NCBI RefSeq assembly: GCF_001438845.1
Contig: NZ_JQCL01000008.1
Span: forward strand, 1 to 54,501
Direction: 5' to 3'
Origin: Lactiplantibacillus xiangfangensis
GTDB lineage: Bacteria; Bacillota; Bacilli; Lactobacillales; Lactobacillaceae
Length of the DNA: 54,501 nucleotides
The notes beneath the pieces are model-generated. The model was not told the DNA's origin and made no database searches. It saw nothing but the letters and a program-made list of their open reading frames with translations. How positions within the stretch are numbered: position 1 is the first letter of the stretch; each line of letters opens with the position of its first letter. Shown one piece after another: positions 52,342 to 54,501 of this stretch. The position numbers and the translations under genes are program-made.

Positions 52342-52632
52342 TTAAAACTGTGATGGGTCCGTGACAATCTCATTGTCCGCCCGTCGGCCAAGTGCCATCA
52401 ACTGACTTACTAGTAAATTTTGAGTTGCCGTCAATCGTAACTGCTTTGAAAAAATCGTATACGTGATGTAATTCGCCAAACGGCTAATCAAGGGTTCATC
52501 GATTTGTGATTGCCCCGTCAAATCGTGCTCACTCAAAAATAACGCCTGTCGAATTTCTTGAAAGCCGTGTGCGTCAGCCGTTGCCAACGTTTCAGCTAAC
52601 GCCCGTATAATCCCCCGTGCTTCATAACTCAT
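52342..52632 (-). CDS. Small helical protein resembling bacteriocin immunity proteins
   Basis: The 96-residue all-helical protein ends with LISRLANYITYTIF and LRLTATQNLLVSQLMALGR, which resembles the four-helix enterocin A/pediocin-type immunity family in spacing. ATG 52632 follows AGAGGGG; the upstream GTG abuts that site. No bacteriocin precursor is visible nearby. The call is tentative; a regulator or unrelated small helical protein is possible. It is divergent from a second similar-sized protein. Confidence 0.5.
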   Translation of the reverse strand: MSYEARGIIRALAETLATADAHGFQEIRQALFLSEHDLTGQSQIDEPLISRLANYITYTIFSKQLRLTATQNLLVSQLMALGRRADNEIVTDPSQF

Positions 52633-52697
52633 CCTTGTTGCCACCCCTCTTGGTTCAATTTTCAGTATAGTCTTTTTCAGAAAAAAATGAATGCTGC

Positions 52698-52725
52698 TTG
52701 CACCACTATCGACGAGGTGTAAACT
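52698..52725 (+). promoter_or_regulatory. Promoter of the gene at 52746
   Basis: TTGCAC, 16 bases and TAAACT lie 20 bp before the GTG start. Confidence 0.55.
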
Positions 52726-52745
52726 ATTAATGAGGGGGAATCAAC

Positions 52746-53045
52746 GTGTCAAAAGAAACAGATCAAGCAAATGTAACCGCATTACTTAAAGCCATCAGTA
52801 CGGCTTTTCAGGACCCACAAGTTCAGGGTGATGCAGATCTCAGTGCGTTATTAGTTAAAAATTCCAAACGACTGAGTGCATCGGGGGACTATCACAAGGC
52901 CGCTGCTGATTTAAATCAGGGCCTGCGCTATTGGGGAATGGCTCACTTACACGGCCCTAAGGTACTCAATGACCTTTACCAAGCCACCATTGACGGGACG
53001 CGTGGTCGGGCTTACCAGCGCCAACCAACCGGGTTCGACAACTAA
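52746..53045 (+). CDS. Small helical protein, bacteriocin-immunity-like
   Basis: The 99-residue protein starts at GTG behind GAGGGGG. Its pattern ISTAFQDPQVQ...LLVKNSKRLSASGDYHKAAADL resembles short immunity proteins of lactobacilli, which share the DP-V...LL-K-A--L...DYH spacing, but this is recalled and not verified. It has no membrane helix. It is divergent from the operon ending at 52206 and has its own terminator. Confidence 0.5.
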   Translation: MSKETDQANVTALLKAISTAFQDPQVQGDADLSALLVKNSKRLSASGDYHKAAADLNQGLRYWGMAHLHGPKVLNDLYQATIDGTRGRAYQRQPTGFDN

Positions 53046-53068
53046 ATAATCTTTAGTACTGCTCATAA

Positions 53069-53116
53069 CAAAACCGACCGTTGAAAATGACATCATTTTC
53101 AACGGTCGGTTTTGTT
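53069..53116. terminator. Bidirectional terminator
   Basis: AAAACCGACCGTTGAAAATG and its complement form a stem of about 20 bp between convergent genes, with T runs on both strands. Confidence 0.92.
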
Positions 53117-53141
53117 TTCTTCGGGCATCACACCCATCTAA

Positions 53142-54233
53142 CTAGACCACTTCCAACTGTAGTTGTTGTGATTCGACCCATTTAGCCGCAAGTAATACTC
53201 GGTATAACCCAACTGAGATCACGGCTGGGATAACGACACCCGTCACTAAGTAGACCATAAACATGTTCATATTTGTTGACGCTAACGTGATTGGGGCAAT
53301 CAAGGAATTTAACCCCAACCCAGCTAACTTGTAACTCGTGGAAAAATGAAAGACCAGGGTTGCAATGGGAGCTGAAACCACGGCGGCAATCATTGGTGGG
53401 ATGGCTAACCGGGGATTCACAAGCAAGTTAGGAAATTGCACTTTTGGTGTAATGATCCCCTGCGCAATGTTTGCACCCAAATTATTTTGCCGAAATGACA
53501 TTATAGTGAAGCCCACGAATTGTGCCGTTGTTCCGATCAAGGCTGCCCCTGAAGAAACGGGATCTAGCATCACCGCCACGGCTAAGGCCGCTGACGAAGC
53601 GGGCGTCATCAAGAACAGTGCCCAAGCTAAGGAAACGGCCATCGAACCGATCAACGGGTTGACCTTCATCGAAGTGGCAATGAACTGACTCAACCAAACT
53701 AAGGCTGGCGTCGTGACCGCCGCTAAGCCCAAGCCGACAACCGATCCGATAAAGGTCGCTGCTAGCGGCACGAGCATCATGTCCAGCGGTGTTTTCCCCG
53801 TCAAATAATTACCAACGAGTACGGCAACTAACCCGGCGGCAACCGCTGAAATGGGTTGCCCAGTCGTAAAGACCGTACTCTGCGCCGCTTGCGCCAGTGT
53901 ATGTCCGGTCGCCGTCACGCCGTTCGTAGTCGACTGTGAGAAGAACACCGCGTTGGCCCCAATGGTTGAAGAAATCATGGCACTAAACGTAACCAACGTG
54001 TTGCTTTTGAGCATCGTCGCGATGGCGACACCGAACGCTGGCCCTAATAAAACTTGGGCGATGGCGCCAACTTGATAGAGTGCGCCCCAATGTAAAAAAT
54101 TAGCCAATGATTGCAAAAGTAATCCAATTCCCAAACAAACTAAAATGGCATTTGAAACTCCGGCGGATACCTTATAAACGTAATCCATGGTTGTCATCTT
54201 ATGTGTCGCTTCTGCAGCGTGTGTGTTTTCCAT
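53142..54233 (-). CDS. PTS EIIC-like membrane protein (type 2, stand-alone)
   Basis: The 363-residue protein has about nine membrane helices and belongs to the PTS_EIIC_2-like family found as stand-alone proteins, without EIIA or EIIB partners. The motifs SNAILVCLGIGLLLQSL and LNSLIAPITLASTNMNMFM are typical. Whether it transports sugars by PTS or acts as a separate carrier is unclear. GGAGG lies seven bases before the ATG. Confidence 0.8.
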   Translation of the reverse strand: MENTHAAEATHKMTTMDYVYKVSAGVSNAILVCLGIGLLLQSLANFLHWGALYQVGAIAQVLLGPAFGVAIATMLKSNTLVTFSAMISSTIGANAVFFSQSTTNGVTATGHTLAQAAQSTVFTTGQPISAVAAGLVAVLVGNYLTGKTPLDMMLVPLAATFIGSVVGLGLAAVTTPALVWLSQFIATSMKVNPLIGSMAVSLAWALFLMTPASSAALAVAVMLDPVSSGAALIGTTAQFVGFTIMSFRQNNLGANIAQGIITPKVQFPNLLVNPRLAIPPMIAAVVSAPIATLVFHFSTSYKLAGLGLNSLIAPITLASTNMNMFMVYLVTGVVIPAVISVGLYRVLLAAKWVESQQLQLEVV

Positions 54234-54439
54234 ATGTATGCCTCCGTTTTAATTAATAACAATTAGATTAGAAATATGTGAGAATGCTATTATTTTGCCA
54301 TTACTTATGAAAACTGTCAACCCGTTTTTCATAATCAGTTTAAACACTTTGAATTAAAAAGAAAATTCAGTCTTTCATGCCCACTAATCCCTTAAATACT
54401 GAGGAAAATTAAGTCTAAATAAATCGTCCAATAAAAAAA

Positions 54440-54501
54440 TCACGCCTGCACTAGTCCCTGTCAAGTTGACAGATGAAATATTATAAAGTTAAATCTGTCT
54501 C
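54440..54501. mobile_element. Possible insertion-sequence end at the right contig edge
   Basis: The last bases contain TGCACTAGTCCCTGTCAAGT and an inverted pair GACAGAT/ATCTGTC around a TATAAT box. This resembles the end of IS3-family elements of lactobacilli from memory only. A contig edge here would fit a repeated sequence, but no transposase coding sequence is visible. Confidence 0.35.

Overview
The window reads as one contig from a Lactiplantibacillus (L. plantarum group) chromosome. The evidence is a set of proteins I recognise from that group: a gallate decarboxylase large subunit (LpdC type), LPQTDE sortase motifs paired with KxYKxGKxW signal peptides, a SufCDSUB operon, an anaerobic ribonucleotide reductase pair and many AGGAGG-type ribosome sites. 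LpdC resembles L. plantarum LpdC but, from memory, is not identical, so a sister species is possible. Both window edges look like insertion-sequence ends (IS30-like on the left, possibly IS3-like on the right). That suggests the contig was broken at repeats.

Layout. 1-7.4 kb: an ABC exporter gene cut by the left edge, a TetR-yhgE/pip pair, an ArsR regulator, a decayed IS630 transposase and a glycerol facilitator behind a perfect cre site. 7.4-9.5 kb: decayed gene ends, a possible small RNA, a lipoprotein nuclease and repeat copy A. 9.6-17.2 kb: a DHA2 drug exporter, a GNAT acetyltransferase and the Fe-S assembly operon sufC-D-S-U-B. 17.2-28.9 kb: a second possible structured RNA, a CPBP protease, an ABC-F ATPase, a HAD phosphatase, a DUF2207 membrane protein, a DUF915 hydrolase, repeat copy B, a UMF1-type transporter, a phosphodiesterase and an esterase. 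29-34.7 kb: a GntR regulator, a promoter-to-terminator unit with no evident gene, a choice-of-anchor A surface protein, small membrane and haem-binding proteins, and a long gap with decayed small ORFs. 34.7-44.8 kb: mntH, a VIT-type transporter, nrdDG, a lipoprotein, an A-B-C PTS permease, a deformylase-like protein and ApbE. 44.8-54.5 kb: an LRR/MucBP surface protein, tRNA dihydrouridine synthase, a small membrane protein, a LysR regulator, repeat copy C, lpdC, small immunity-like genes and an EIIC-like membrane protein.

The main discovery is a dispersed intergenic element of about 160-200 bp. It has three full copies (around 9.4, 25.1 and 50.4 kb) and one truncated remnant (19.4 kb). The copies differ in sequence but keep the same four helices through compensatory changes, around near-invariant loops. 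G-U wobbles favour the + strand as the RNA sense. This looks like a conserved structured RNA or a mobile element built on one, and I cannot assign it to a family I know. Secondary leads are the orphan transcription unit at 29957-30137, a textbook LysR site 64 bp upstream of the predicted lpdC start point, and two other gene-free structured regions.
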